From Tiliqua scincoides (lineage: Eukaryota; Chordata; Lepidosauria; Squamata; Scincidae): a DNA stretch of 64,000 bases. Positions 22,679-33,066 of this stretch are shown here, one piece after another. How positions within the stretch are numbered: the first letter of the stretch is position 1; each line of letters starts with the position of its first letter. The stretch covers positions 33,484,274 through 33,548,273 of the forward strand of contig NC_089824.1 of NCBI RefSeq assembly GCF_035046505.1, read 5' to 3'. The notes beneath the pieces were generated by a model that was not told the origin of the DNA, searched no databases, and saw only the letters and a program-made list of their open reading frames with translations. A program made the position numbers and the translations under genes.

Positions 22679-23209
22679 TGTGTCCTCGACCATTGTGTCC
22701 CAGTCAAATGTGTTTCAGTCATTGGTGTCGCTCAGTAGTTCCCAAACTTTTTTGACTAGCAGACCTACTGGACCATTGGCCATGGGTTCCTTTTAGGGCT
22801 ACAATTCTATGCGTTGTATAGGGTTGTATGAATTTTCATGGGATTCCATGACTTCCCTGGCTGGTTTCTATGGCTCCCTGCTGAGCTAAGTCTCACAGTT
22901 TGGGAACCACTTGCGTCCCTAGACATTTGCCTGTTTTTGTTTTGTTTTGTTTTTGCATCCCAGTTATTTGCATCCCACTATAACTGGGCAACTATAGCAG
23001 GGCAACAAATTCCATGTTATATATCCTAAGCCTCTTATTGCAGCTCTAACCCAAACGCTACCTTTGCATTTTAAAAATAAAAAGTACATCTAAGGATATA
23101 CTTATATTGAGAGGGGAAGAAAACCTGGGCGCACATGTCCAGGGATGCCAATTACCGGGTCACATGTGTCCAGGACACAGTTGTCTGGGACACAATGGTC
23201 CAGTCATGT
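22679..23209. mobile_element. Element with inverted arrays of 15-bp repeats at both ends
   Basis: Left end: four consecutive 15-bp units starting at 22679, 22694, 22709 and 22724, of the type TGTGTCCCAGTCAAA; the fourth is split by a nested hAT MITE. Right end: units at 23195-23209, 23180-23194, 23165-179 on the scale of 23165-23179, 23150-23164 and 23135-23149 in the opposite orientation, for example TGTGTCCCAGACAAC read on minus. The two arrays face each other around about 200 bp of unrelated sequence. This looks like a non-autonomous transposon with foldback-like ends. I do not recognise the family. Confidence 0.65.
22733..22912. mobile_element. hAT-like MITE nested in the 15-bp-repeat element
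   Basis: Inverted termini CAGTAGTTCCCAAACTTTTT and CAGTTTGGGAACCACTT; flanks GTGTCGCT and GCGTCCCT match at 6 of 8 positions. Its removal restores the fourth 15-bp repeat unit of the surrounding element. Confidence 0.75.
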
Positions 23210-24196
23210 TTTGTATTCTCAGACATGATCTGCTTCTTTCTGTTTCCCTGCCATTTGGTTGAACTATCACACCATTCTTGCTTTTCTTCTGCCAAGATCC
23301 GGGCATGCCTGCACATCCCTGTATGCGCTAACTAGTCCCTGTTAAATCAATGCTAATTTAACAGACAACTGATTCATAATTGGAGGGAACCAATACAGAT
23401 TACAATGTGACTGAAACAACTCCCATCTGATTGTGGGGTGCAAAGTAAACAAAAGAGATGAGACAAGATAGAGAAGCAAACACACGCTGGATGTGACTTC
23501 CGTTTTGACTCTCAGGCTGGACCCAATGAGGCATACTAAATACCTTTCCTTATGCAATCATCTGGAATTGCTCTGTTTGCTCAGTCAGGCCCTTTGATTT
23601 GCATAGAGAGCTCTGCATGGCATCTTGATCTCATCCTCTCTGCAGCTCCTGACACTGAACTCCTGTGAGCAAATTGCACATTATGTTCCTGGAAGCCTGA
23701 GAAGAGAAAGCACAAATTATTCGCACTTCCTTTTTGACTGTTCTTTGGAACGTCTGAAATGCCTTACAGCAGGGAAAATCACAGTGGGGCTAAAGAGTTC
23801 ATTTGTTTCCAGATCAAATGTATAGTCATCTTTTAAGCCTGGAAAATACAAGGCAGGTCTGTGGTCGGCGCCCTGGTTTTGCCCCACTTCTGTAAAAGTG
23901 AAGGATGGTGAAATTTCTCCAGAATAAAAAGTGACTTAGCTGTGGTTGATTAACACAAAGTCATATAGTATAATCAAAACAAGATACTTAAGTGCATGTT
24001 TTCCTTAGTGTGGTAGTTATGTTAGTTCTTATGCAATATGCAAACTCCATTCTTAGGTGCAAGCAATAAGTTCCAAACAAATCAACAGTGGCCACTGAGA
24101 AGGTACACCCTCCCCCTCCCACATCACTCTTACCAACACCACTCTCTTGCCTGGGAAAGGGCTTCCTTCCTCCAAAACAATCTCATGTATGATTAA
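23210..24196. other. Unassigned intergenic sequence
   Basis: No gene, no clear repeat. Short open frames only. Confidence 0.4.
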
Positions 24197-24691
24197 GGGA
24201 ACAATCCTAAACAGCCCTAGCACAGGCACCAGCACTGATGCTGGGTGCCACAAAAGTGCCGAAAGGTACCGTCACAACATCCGAGGTGGAGGGGCTGCTG
24301 GCGCTGGGCTTGTGCCAGTCTGTGCTGGGTCAACACTGCGTGGATAGATGGGCAGTGCTTCTCTAGCACCGGTTGGCGATAAGACTTCTTGGTGGGAGGT
24401 GGGGAGTGGGCAGAATGGGGTGGAGGGAGGAGAGGATTAGGCCCAGGAGGTCAGAGATAGCAGCAGTCTCTGCTGCCACATCCTATGCTCACCTCTGGCT
24501 CAGGCAGCCTGCCACAGGCCTTCTCAGGTCTGCACCCACTCAGAAACGGCTGCATTACCCAGGATATGGGAGCAAATTAAGGGGTCTCCTCCCTTAACTC
24601 CTGTCACTAGCCCAGCGCTCATAGGATCCAGTGCCAGCCATTTTGGCACCACAAGAGCCCAGGGTGCACCCAGGCTTAGGACTGGGCTGCC
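24197..24691. mobile_element. Long Harbinger-like non-autonomous element, tentative
   Basis: Preceded by TTAA and starting 'gggaacaatcctaaacagcc'; ending 'aggcttaggactgggctgcc'. The GC-rich interior with 'ggtgccacaaaagtgcc' and 'gccattttggcaccac' gives extra inverted repeats. A longer relative of the GGGCCCAATCC family is the best explanation; the right border is uncertain. 24692-25271 is unassigned. Confidence 0.45.
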
Positions 24692-25271
24692 TGTGAGCTG
24701 ACAAGACTGAAAAGGATTTTCCCTTATTTCATACATCTCAGTTATAGTTGCTGAAATCCAAGGGGGCATGATCAACTACTAAGGCCAGTCAGAATGTGCC
24801 TTTGTTTTCATGATAATAATCACAGAATCCTTTCTTACTAATGGATGTACCTGTAGCCTGCCTTTCTAATTGATAGTCCATGGCATCTCACAATAGAGAT
24901 AAGAACCTGAAAAATAACAAAGTCATAAAAGCATTTTACAATATATAAAACAATAAAACCAACTGATGTCAAAACAAAAAGGAAAACCCTGAACAGTTCA
25001 AGTAGCAAAGGAATGGACAAATTAAATAACTTTTACCTGCTTTGTTTAAGGAGACATGGATGTTGTCACTATGAGCCAAGACTGAAACATGGTATCTAAG
25101 GTCGAGTTTCTTACCTACTATTTGACACTATCTTTGTTGAAATTCCCATCATCAGGTATCAATTTTGTGACAAATGAATTCAAATTCTGCAGGGTATCTG
25201 AGTTCTGCAATCTGTATATATTTTGCAAATCACAATATTTGCATAATTCTGTTGCTGTTGGTTGTGGGAAA

Positions 25272-25470
25272 GAGCACAGGGGAGTGGTTCCCAAAGCGTG
25301 AATCATGGCTTCCCAGGGAGCAGTGAAAACAAGCCAGGGAAACAGCTGAATCTTTGCAAAAAACCCGACATCCTATATAATGTATAGGATTGTGGCCCTA
25401 ATGGAGAGCCATGGTCCTATTGGAACTACTGGTCAAGGGAGCCACCAACTAAAAAATTTGGGAACCACTG
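25272..25470. mobile_element. hAT-like MITE, diverged
   Basis: Inverted termini GAGTGGTTCCCAAAG and TTTGGGAACCACTGG. Possible 8-bp flanks match only 5 of 8 positions. A related but distinct family to 22733-22912. 25471-25894 is unassigned. Confidence 0.6.
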
Positions 25471-25894
25471 GCCTTGGGCACTTCAGGGGACTGAAGTCCT
25501 TTACTTTGGAAATTCGGCTCCAATGCACCTGGAAAGGCACCCAATCACAAAAGGCACCCAATCACCTAGAATTCTTTAAAGATAGCTGCCTGAAAGTACC
25601 CAGGGGTGCAAGGAAAAGAGCCAAGCCACACATGATAGGTTGCGCTCCTGACAGCCCCATTTCAGATTAATGCAAAAAGGACTTCGATGCATTATAGTTT
25701 GCTAAAATGCTCTCATTTGGCCCATTTATTAACAAGACATCTTCAAAATATTAAACTTGGACATTTGAATTATTCTTTGTTTACTCAATAAGTACAAAGA
25801 AGTTTATCCAGCTGCATTCAAAAATACTAGATCATACTGAGAAAATATGTGCACAATTTTCCAGCTACCCAGTAAAGACAAAATTACTTGGACT

Positions 25895-25985
25895 GAAAAT
25901 TATTTAATCCTAAACACACACTTCTTAGAAGTCGTAGTGAACTCAGTGGGACATCCTTCTGAGTAAACACGCCTAAGGGTTGGTC
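25895..25985. mobile_element. Short palindromic MITE (~90 bp family), diverged
   Basis: 'taatcctaaacacacacttc' and 'ccttctgagtaaacacgcctaag' keep the family layout. The following 25986-26310 holds no gene. Confidence 0.5.
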
Positions 25986-26515
25986 CAGTTACAAATGGAA
26001 GATGTGCTTTATATAGATTATGCACTGAAGGTTATGGAAATAAAACCTAGTTTGTGCATCCAGTTGGGTGTATTTTCTATTAAAGAGTTCCAGCATGGAT
26101 GAATGCATTCTGGAGCTCTTCAGTTGATCTCTGGAGAAGCCAGATCACTATTGTCCATATTTAAGCTGCTGCAGAAGACCACAAGGTAGAAACACACCTA
26201 GCAATTCAAACTACATTCTAGAATCTAAGCCTTTACACTTGAAGCAACCTCAAGTTGCTTCTGTGACTTGTAAGACTGTCACCAAAGACATGTCAGTAAA
26301 CCCCATGTCCATGAACATAAGAACATAAGAACATAAGAACAGCCCCACTGGATCAGGCCACAGGCCCATCTAGTCCAGCTTCCTGTATCTCACAGCGGCC
26401 CACCAAATGCCCCAGGGAGCACACCAGATAACAAGAGACCTCATCCTGGTGCTCTCCCCTACATCTGGCATTCTGACTTAACCCATTCCTAAAATCAGGA
26501 GGTTGCGCATACACA

Positions 26516-28087
26516 TCATGGCTTGTACCCCATAATGGATTTTTCCTCCAGAAACTCATCCAATCCCCTTTTAAAGGCGTCTAGGCTAGACGCCAGCACC
26601 ACATCCTGTGGCAAGGAATTCCACAGACCGACCACGCGCTGAGTAAAGAAATATTTTCTTTTGTCTGTCCTAACCCGCCCAACACTCAATTTTAGTGGAT
26701 GTCCCCTGGTTCTGGTATTATGTGAGAGTGTAAAGAGCATCTCCCTATCCACTCTGTCCATCCCCTGCATAATTTTGTATGTCTCAATCATGTCCCCCCT
26801 CAAGCGTCTCTTTTCTAGGCTGAAGAGGCCCAAACGCCGTAGCCTTTCCTCATAAGGAAGGTGCCCCAGCCCCGTAATCATCTTAGTCGCTCTCTTTTGC
26901 ACCTTTTCCATTTCCACTATGTCTTTTTTGAGATGCGGCGACCAGAACTGGACACAATACTCCAGGTGTGGCCTTACCATAGATTTGTACAACGGCATTA
27001 TAATACTAACCGTTTTGTTCTCAATACCCTTCCTAATGATCCCAAGCATAGAATTGGCCTTCTTCACTGCCACCGCACATTGGGTCGACACTTTCATCGA
27101 CCTGTCCACCACCACCCCAAGATCTCTCTCCTGATCTGTCACAGACAGTTCAGAACCCATCAGCCTATATCTAAAGTTTTGATTTTTTGCCCCAATGTGC
27201 ATGACTTTACACTTACTGACATTGAAGCGCATCTGCCATTTTGCTGCCCATTCTGCCAGTCTGGAGAGATCCTTCTGGAGCTCCTCACAATCACTTCTGG
27301 TCTTTACCACTCGGAAAAGTTTGGTGTCGTCTGCAAACTTAGCCACTTCACTGCTCAACCCTGTCTCCAGGTCATTTATGAAGAGGTTGAAAAGCACCGG
27401 TCCCAGGACAGATCCTTGGGGCACACCGCTTTTCACCTCTCTCCATTGTGAAAATTGCCCATTGACACCCACTCTCTGCTTCCTGGCCTCCAACCAGTTC
27501 TCAATCCAGGAGAGGACCTGTCCTCTAATTCCCTGACTGTGGAGTTTTTTCAGTAGCCTTTGGTGAGGGACCGTGTCAAACGCCTTCTGAAAGTCCAGAT
27601 ATATAATGTCCACGGGTTCTCCCGCATCCACATGCCTGTTGACCTTTTCAAAGAATTCTATAAGGTTGGTGAGGCAAGACTTACCCTTACAGAAGCCATG
27701 CTGACTCTCCCTCAGCAAGGCCTGTTCGTCTATGTGTTTTGAGATCCTATCTTTGATGAGGCATTCCACCATCTTACCCGGTATAGATGTTAGGCTGACT
27801 GGCCTATAGTTTCCCGGGTCCCCCCTCTTTCCCTTTTTAAAAATAGGCGTGACATTTGCTATCCTCCAATCTTCTGGCACCGTGGCCGTTTTGAGGGACA
27901 AGTTGCATACCTTAGTCAAGAGATCTGCAACTTCATTCTTCAATTCCTTAATAACCCTTGGGTGTATGCCATCAGGGCCCGGTGACTTATTGATCTTTAA
28001 TTTATCAATGAGGTCTGAAACATCTTCTCTTTTAACCTCTATCTGACTTAACTCCTCGGTCAGGTGGGGCCGTTCGGGCAGCGGTAT
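26516..28087 (-). pseudogene. CR1 ORF2 reverse transcriptase part (minus copy)
   Basis: Open from 28087 down to the TGA after KSIMGYKP at 26516. It includes SPGPDGIHP, GNYRPVSLTS, DIIYLDFQKAFDTVPH, SGVPQGSVLGP, an intact FADD box and [14 protein letters not shown] single in-frame TAG at 28088-28090 replaces the CAG of the other copies (…AEDLG then Q in sister copies); upstream of it the frame is open again to the insertion junction. The protein is very close to the plus-strand copies. Confidence 0.88.
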
Positions 28088-28457
28088 CTACCCGAGGTCT
28101 TCTGCCGTGAAGACAGATGCAAAGAACTCATTTAATTTCTCTGCCATCTCTAAGTCTCCTTTTATCTCCCCTTTCCCTCCCTCACCATCCAGAGGGCCAA
28201 CCGCTTCTCTGGCGGGTTTCCTGCTTCTAACATATTTGAAGAAGCTTTTATTATTCCCCTTAATGTTGCTGGCCATGCGTTCCTCATAGTCTCGCTTGGC
28301 CTCCCCTATCACCTTCTTACATTTCTTTTGCCACAGTTTATGTTCCTTTTTATTCTCTTCATTAGGGCAAGACTTCCATTTACGGAAGGAAGCTTCCTTG
28401 CCCTTCACAGCCTCTCTAACTTGGCTGGTTAGCCATGCGGGCACTCTCCTGGATTTA
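28088..28457 (-). pseudogene. CR1 ORF2 linker part (minus copy)
   Basis: Open codons between the nested-insertion junction and the TAG at 28088: SRRVPAWLTSQVREAVKG, KSFFKYVRSRKPAREAVG and FFASVFTAEDLG. Same protein as the flanking two pieces, listed separately because the insertion and one stop delimit it. Confidence 0.85.
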
Positions 28458-30746
28458 GATCAGCTAGTCAAGGAGCCCACCAGAGGACAGGTGACTCTGG
28501 ATTTAATTTTGTGCGGTACGCAGGACCTGCTTAGAGATGTAAACGTTACTGAGCCATTGGGGAACAGTGATCATGCTGCGATCCGTTTTGACGTGCACGT
28601 TGGGGGAAGAATACCAGGCAAATCTCTAACAAAAACCCTTGACTTCCGACGGGCGGACTTCCCTCAAATGAGGAGGCTGGTTAGAAGGAGGTTGAAAGGG
28701 AGGGTAAAAAGAGTCCAGTCTCTCCAGAGTGCATGGAGGCTGCTTAAAACAACAGTAATAGAGGCCCAGCAGAGGTGTATACCGCAAAGAAAGAAGGGTT
28801 CCACTAAATCCAGGAGAGTGCCCGCATGGCTAACCAGCCAAGTTAGAGAGGCTGTGAAGGGCAAGGAAGCTTCCTTCCGTAAATGGAAGTCTTGCCCTAA
28901 TGAAGAGAATAAAAAGGAACATAAACTGTGGCAAAAGAAATGTAAGAAGGTGATAGGGGAGGCCAAGCGAGACTATGAGGAACGCATGGCCAGCAACATT
29001 AAGGGGAATAATAAAAGCTTCTTCAAATATGTTAGAAGCAGGAAACCCGCCAGAGAAGCGGTTGGCCCTCTGGATGGTGAGGGAGGGAAAGGGGAGATAA
29101 AAGGAGACTTAGAGATGGCAGAGAAATTAAATGAGTTCTTTGCATCTGTCTTCACGGCAGAAGACCTCGGGCAGATACCGCTGCCCAAACGGCCCCTCCT
29201 AACCGAGGAGTTAAGTCAGATAGAGGTTAAAAGAGAAGATGTTTCAGACCTCATTGATAAATTAAAGATCAATAAGTCACCGGGCCCTGATGGCATACAC
29301 CCAAGGGTTATTAAGGAATTGAAGAATGAAGTTGCAGATCTCTTGACTAAGGTATGCAACTTGTCCCTCAAAACAGCCACGGTACCAGAAGATTGGAGGA
29401 TAGCAAATGTCACGCCTATTTTTAAAAAGGGAAAGAGGGGGGACCCGGGAAACTATAGGCCGGTCAGCCTAACATCCATACCGGGTAAGATGGTGGAATG
29501 CCTCATCAAAGATAGGATCTCAAAACACATAGACGAACAGGCCTTGCTGAGGGAGAGTCAGCATGGCTTCTGTAAGGGTAAGTCTTGCCTCACGAACCTT
29601 ATAGAATTCTTTGAAAAGGTCAACAGGCATGTGGATGCGGGAGAACCCGTGGACATTATATATCTGGACTTTCAGAAGGCATTTGACACGGTCCCTCACC
29701 AAAGGCTACTGAAAAAACTCCACAGTCAGGGAATTAGAGGACAGGTCCTCTCGTGGATTGAGAACTGGTTGGAGGCCAGGAAGCAGAGAGTGGGTGTCAA
29801 TGGGCAATTTTCACAATGGAGAGAGGTGAAAAGCGGTGTGCCCCAAGGATCTGTCCTGGGACCGGTGCTTTTCAACCTCTTCATAAATGACCTGGAGACA
29901 GGGTTGAGCAGTGAAGTGGCTAAGTTTGCAGACGACACCAAACTTTTCCGAGTGGTAAAGACCAGAAGTGATTGTGAGGAGCTCCAGAAGGATCTCTCCA
30001 GACTGGCAGAATGGGCAGCAAAATGGCAGATGCGCTTCAATGTCAGTAAGTGTAAAGTCATGCACATTGGGGCAAAAAATCAAAACTTTAGATATAGGCT
30101 GATGGGTTCTGAGCTGTCTGTGACAGATCAGGAGAGAGATCTTGGGGTGGTGGTGGACAGGTCGATGAAAGTGTCGACCCAATGTGCGGCGGCAGTGAAG
30201 AAGGCCAATTCTATGCTTGGGATCATTAGGAAGGGTATTGAGAACAAAACGGCTAATATTATAATGCCGTTGTACAAATCGATGGTAAGGCCACACCTGG
30301 AGTATTGTGTCCAGTTCTGGTCGCCGCATCTCAAAAAAGACATAGTGGAAATGGAAAAGGTGCAAAAGAGAGCGACTAAGCTGATTACGGGGCTGGGGCA
30401 CCTTCCTTATGAGGAAAGGCTACGGCGTTTGGGCCTCTTCAGCCTAGAAAAGAGACGCTTGAGGGGGGACATGATTGAGACATACAAAATTATGCAGGGG
30501 ATGGACAGAGTGGATAGGGAGATGCTCTTTACACTCTCACATAATACCAGAACCAGGGGACATCCACTAAAATTGAGTGTTGGGCGGGTTAGGACAGACA
30601 AAAGAAAATATTTCTTTACTCAGCGCGTGGTCGGTCTGTGGAACTCCTTGCCACAGGATGTGGTGCTGGCGTCTAGCCTAGACGCCTTTAAGAGGGGATT
30701 GGACGAGTTTCTGGAGGAAAAATCCATTATGGGGTACAAGCCATGA
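28455..30746 (+). CDS. CR1 ORF2 partial: reverse transcriptase, frame intact
   Basis: Uninterrupted frame of 763 codons from the truncation point to TGA. The frame even extends upstream into antisense host CR1 sequence back to 28296, which is accidental. It has the same domain order as the 16.3-kb copy: endonuclease end NSDHAAIRF, then SPGPDGIHP, QHGFCKGKS, DFQKAFDTVPH, GVPQGSVLGPVLF, FADD, and C-terminal KSIMGYKP. Differences from the 16.3-kb copy are few and conservative (for example NKTANIIM instead of NKTVSIIM). Confidence 0.93.
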   Translation, partial: LDQLVKEPTRGQVTLDLILCGTQDLLRDVNVTEPLGNSDHAAIRFDVHVGGRIPGKSLTKTLDFRRADFPQMRRLVRRRLKGRVKRVQSLQSAWRLLKTTVIEAQQRCIPQRKKGSTKSRRVPAWLTSQVREAVKGKEASFRKWKSCPNEENKKEHKLWQKKCKKVIGEAKRDYEERMASNIKGNNKSFFKYVRSRKPAREAVGPLDGEGGKGEIKGDLEMAEKLNEFFASVFTAEDLGQIPLPKRPLLTEELSQIEVKREDVSDLIDKLKINKSPGPDGIHPRVIKELKNEVADLLTKVCNLSLKTATVPEDWRIANVTPIFKKGKRGDPGNYRPVSLTSIPGKMVECLIKDRISKHIDEQALLRESQHGFCKGKSCLTNLIEFFEKVNRHVDAGEPVDIIYLDFQKAFDTVPHQRLLKKLHSQGIRGQVLSWIENWLEARKQRVGVNGQFSQWREVKSGVPQGSVLGPVLFNLFINDLETGLSSEVAKFADDTKLFRVVKTRSDCEELQKDLSRLAEWAAKWQMRFNVSKCKVMHIGAKNQNFRYRLMGSELSVTDQERDLGVVVDRSMKVSTQCAAAVKKANSMLGIIRKGIENKTANIIMPLYKSMVRPHLEYCVQFWSPHLKKDIVEMEKVQKRATKLITGLGHLPYEERLRRLGLFSLEKRRLRGDMIETYKIMQGMDRVDREMLFTLSHNTRTRGHPLKLSVGRVRTDKRKYFFTQRVVGLWNSLPQDVVLASSLDAFKRGLDEFLEEKSIMGYKP

Positions 30747-30946
30747 TGTGTATGCGCAACCTCCTGATTTTAGGAATGGGTTAAGTCAGAATGCCAGATG
30801 TAGGGGAGAGCACCAGGACGAGGTCTCTTGTTATCTGGTGTGCTCCCTGGGGCATTTGGTGGGCCGCTGTGAGATACAGGAAGCTGGACTAGATGGGCCT
30901 ATGGCCTGATCCAGTGGGGCTGTTCTTATGTTCTTATGTTCTTATG
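28455..30946 (+). mobile_element. Young 5'-truncated CR1 LINE (plus), nested in minus CR1
   Basis: About 2.49 kb. The 5' end is at TTAGATCAGC, and the first four bases are shared with the host sequence GGATTTAG, so the exact border is ambiguous. The 3' end is (TTCTTATG)3 at 30923-30946, followed by TAGTGGAACCC of the host; TAG may be a 3-bp duplication. The copy is about 99% like 16320-18805. Confidence 0.93.
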
Positions 30947-32114
30947 TAGTGGAACCCTTCTTTCTTTGCGGTATACACCTCTGCTGGGCCTCTATTACTG
31001 TTGTTTTAAGCAGCCTCCATGCACTCTGGAGAGACTGGACTCTTTTTACCCTCTCTTTCAACCTCCTTCTAACCAGCCTCCTCATTTGAGGGAAGTCCGC
31101 CCGTCGGAAGTCAAGGGTTTTTGTTAGAGATTTGCCTGGTATTCTTCCCCCAACGTGCACATCAAAACGGATCGCAGCATGATCACTGTTCCCCAATGGC
31201 TCAGTAACATTTACATCTCTAACCAGGTCCTGCGTATCGCACAAAATTAAATCCAGAGTCACCTGTCCTCTAGTGGGCTCCGTGACTAGCTGATCTAAGC
31301 CACAGTCATTTAGCACGTCAAGAAATCCGGTTTCCTTATCGTGACCAGAACACAATTTGACCCAGTCAATATGAGGATAATTGAAGTCCCCCATGATTAC
31401 AACCCTGTCCTTCCTTGTCACCTCCCTGATCTGTTTCCTCATTTCAAGGTCCCCATCAGATTTCTGGTCTGGAGGACGATAGCACGCCCCCAGTATTACA
31501 TCGCTGCACAAGCCTGTTAATTTAACCCACAGAGATTCTACGGTGGAGTCGGACCCACCTTCAATCTCTACTTTGCTGGATTCTATCCCTTCCTTAACAT
31601 AAAGGGCCACACCACCTCCAACACGCCCCTGCCTGTCCCTCCTGTAGAGTTTATAGCCCGGGATTGCGGTATCCCACTGATTCTCCGCATTCCACCAGGT
31701 TTCCGTTATGCCCACTATGTCAATATTTTCCCTTGTCACCAGACATTCCAGTTCTCCCACCTTTGCTCGTAGACTTCGGGCATTCGCATAAAAGCATTTA
31801 TACACGGAATGCCCCAGGATAGGCTGCTTATTCGCTCCTTTGTCCCCGCATCCTCTCATTGTGCCAAACCGTCTATCACATCCCATCTCCCTACCTTTCC
31901 CAATTTCTTCTCCTACCCTGCCTTTGTCTTGTTGTTCTCTAACCTCCCCATCCTCATCCCATAGGGATGAGGAGTCCCGAACCGGATGCCCCTCGGCTCC
32001 TGTCGGAAGGAAGACTGAGGCATGATTGCCTATTAATGAGTAAACACGCATGTTCAACTCAGTTTCACTTTTTATCAGTCTCAATACATTTTCCTTTTCA
32101 GCTTTCAGTTTCAT
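30947..32114 (-). pseudogene. CR1 ORF2 N-terminal part: APE endonuclease (minus copy)
   Basis: About 388 open codons ending at the insertion junction (…RKKGST). Apurinic-type endonuclease signatures of the LINE family are visible: FYANARSLRAKVGEL, IVGITETWWNAEN, GGGVALYVKEGI, ACYRPPDQKSDGDLEM, VIMGDFNYPHIDW and GNSDHAAI. It would nick target DNA for priming. It is separated from its own reverse transcriptase part by the nested CR1. The true start codon is uncertain. Confidence 0.88.
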
Positions 32115-32116
32115 GA

Positions 32117-32220
32117 CCCATCAACAATCAGGTTGCGATTTATGGGTTCACAACCCACCAAAAATCAGGTTGCGACCCACTGTGGATCCTGACCCACATT
32201 TTTGGAGACACTGTTCTGTT
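32117..32220. repeat. Fragment of a GACCCAC-rich hAT-like MITE
   Basis: 'ggttgcgacccac' occurs in two near copies and the stretch ends 'ttttggagacactgt', resembling the right end of the 50565-50933 family ('gacccacagtttgagaaac'). Borders are unclear. Confidence 0.4.
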
Positions 32221-33066
32221 TTAATTTACTTACTTACTGTATTTCTATCCCACCTTTCTCCCCAAAGGGACCAAGGCAATGTCCAGAAATACAAAAATAT
32301 AAAATATCAGTTAAAAACACAAATTAAAACATTAAAACACAATTAACAGCAACTTAAAAACAGTGATAAGACATTAATAAAAAGAGCATCCACAGCAATT
32401 TTATAAAAACCAGCTGTTAAAAAGGCTGAGAATTCAGAAGCCTTGTCTAAAAAGAAATGTCTTCAGGCCTTGCCAGAAAGTTTCCAGGGAAGGGGCAATT
32501 CGTAAATCAAGGGGTGGGAAGTTCCATAATGTTGTTGCCACTACTGAGACCCTATTTTTTGTTACTACACCATGCACCTCTCTGGGCAGAGGCACTCGTA
32601 AAAGGGTCTTCTCTGATGACCTGAGGGGATGAGCCAGATTATTGTATATGGAAGTAGGCAGTTTCTCAGATAACCTGGCCTTGACCCAACGCTGTATAGG
32701 ACTTTAAAGGTAAAAACCAGCACCTTGAATTGCACCCAGAAACAAATGGGCAGCCAGTAAAGCCGCTGGAGAAGCGGCCCGACGCAGTCAAACAGCCTAC
32801 CTCCAGTGACTATGCTAGCCTCATTCTTCACTAATTGCAGTTCCTGAACTTCAAGAGCAGCCCCTCATAGAATGTGTTACAATAATCTAACTTCGATATA
32901 ACCGTGGCATGGATCACTGTGGCCAGGTCTGCATGATCCCAGTACAGCCACAGCTGGCACAACAGCCAAAGCTGAGCACAGGCTCCCCTGGCCACAGCTG
33001 CCACCTGGGAATCCAGGAGTAGCTGTGGGACCAGGTGGACCCCCAAGCTGTGGACTTTCACAGTTT
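32221..33066 (-). mobile_element. L2 LINE 3' fragment (minus)
   Basis: Minus-strand translation in two damaged frames gives the C-terminal part of an L2 reverse transcriptase protein: VHSLGVHLVPQLLLDSQV, LDYCNTFYEGLLLK and LYWLPICFWVQFKVLVFTFK. The 3' UTR reads toward 32221 and ends in the usual 'ggagaaaggtgggatagaaa' tail region. Several frame breaks; old. Confidence 0.85.

Larger units (their letters stand above)
26311..32116 (-). mobile_element. CR1 LINE with near-complete ORF2 (minus), interrupted by another CR1
   Basis: Minus-strand copy. The 3' tail is (CATAAGAA)n at 26311-26340, the reverse transcriptase part runs to about 28457, and the endonuclease part is at 30947-32116. The break falls in the codons KGST|KSRR of the linker and is filled by the plus-strand copy 28455-30946. 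Without it the element is about 3.3 kb and covers endonuclease plus reverse transcriptase; no ORF1 is seen. Beyond 32116 the sequence changes to other repeats. It is also young, with few damaging changes. Confidence 0.92.

Noticed and set aside
26861-27451. Open frames of 60-196 codons antisense to CR1 copies (for example 26861-27451, 17678-18268, 29811-30401)
   Set aside because: They repeat identically wherever CR1 occurs and lie opposite its reverse transcriptase frame, so they are shadows.
28296-28454. The first 53 codons of the long open frame 28296-30746
   Set aside because: They are antisense sequence of the host CR1 joined by chance to the nested CR1 frame; not part of the native protein.
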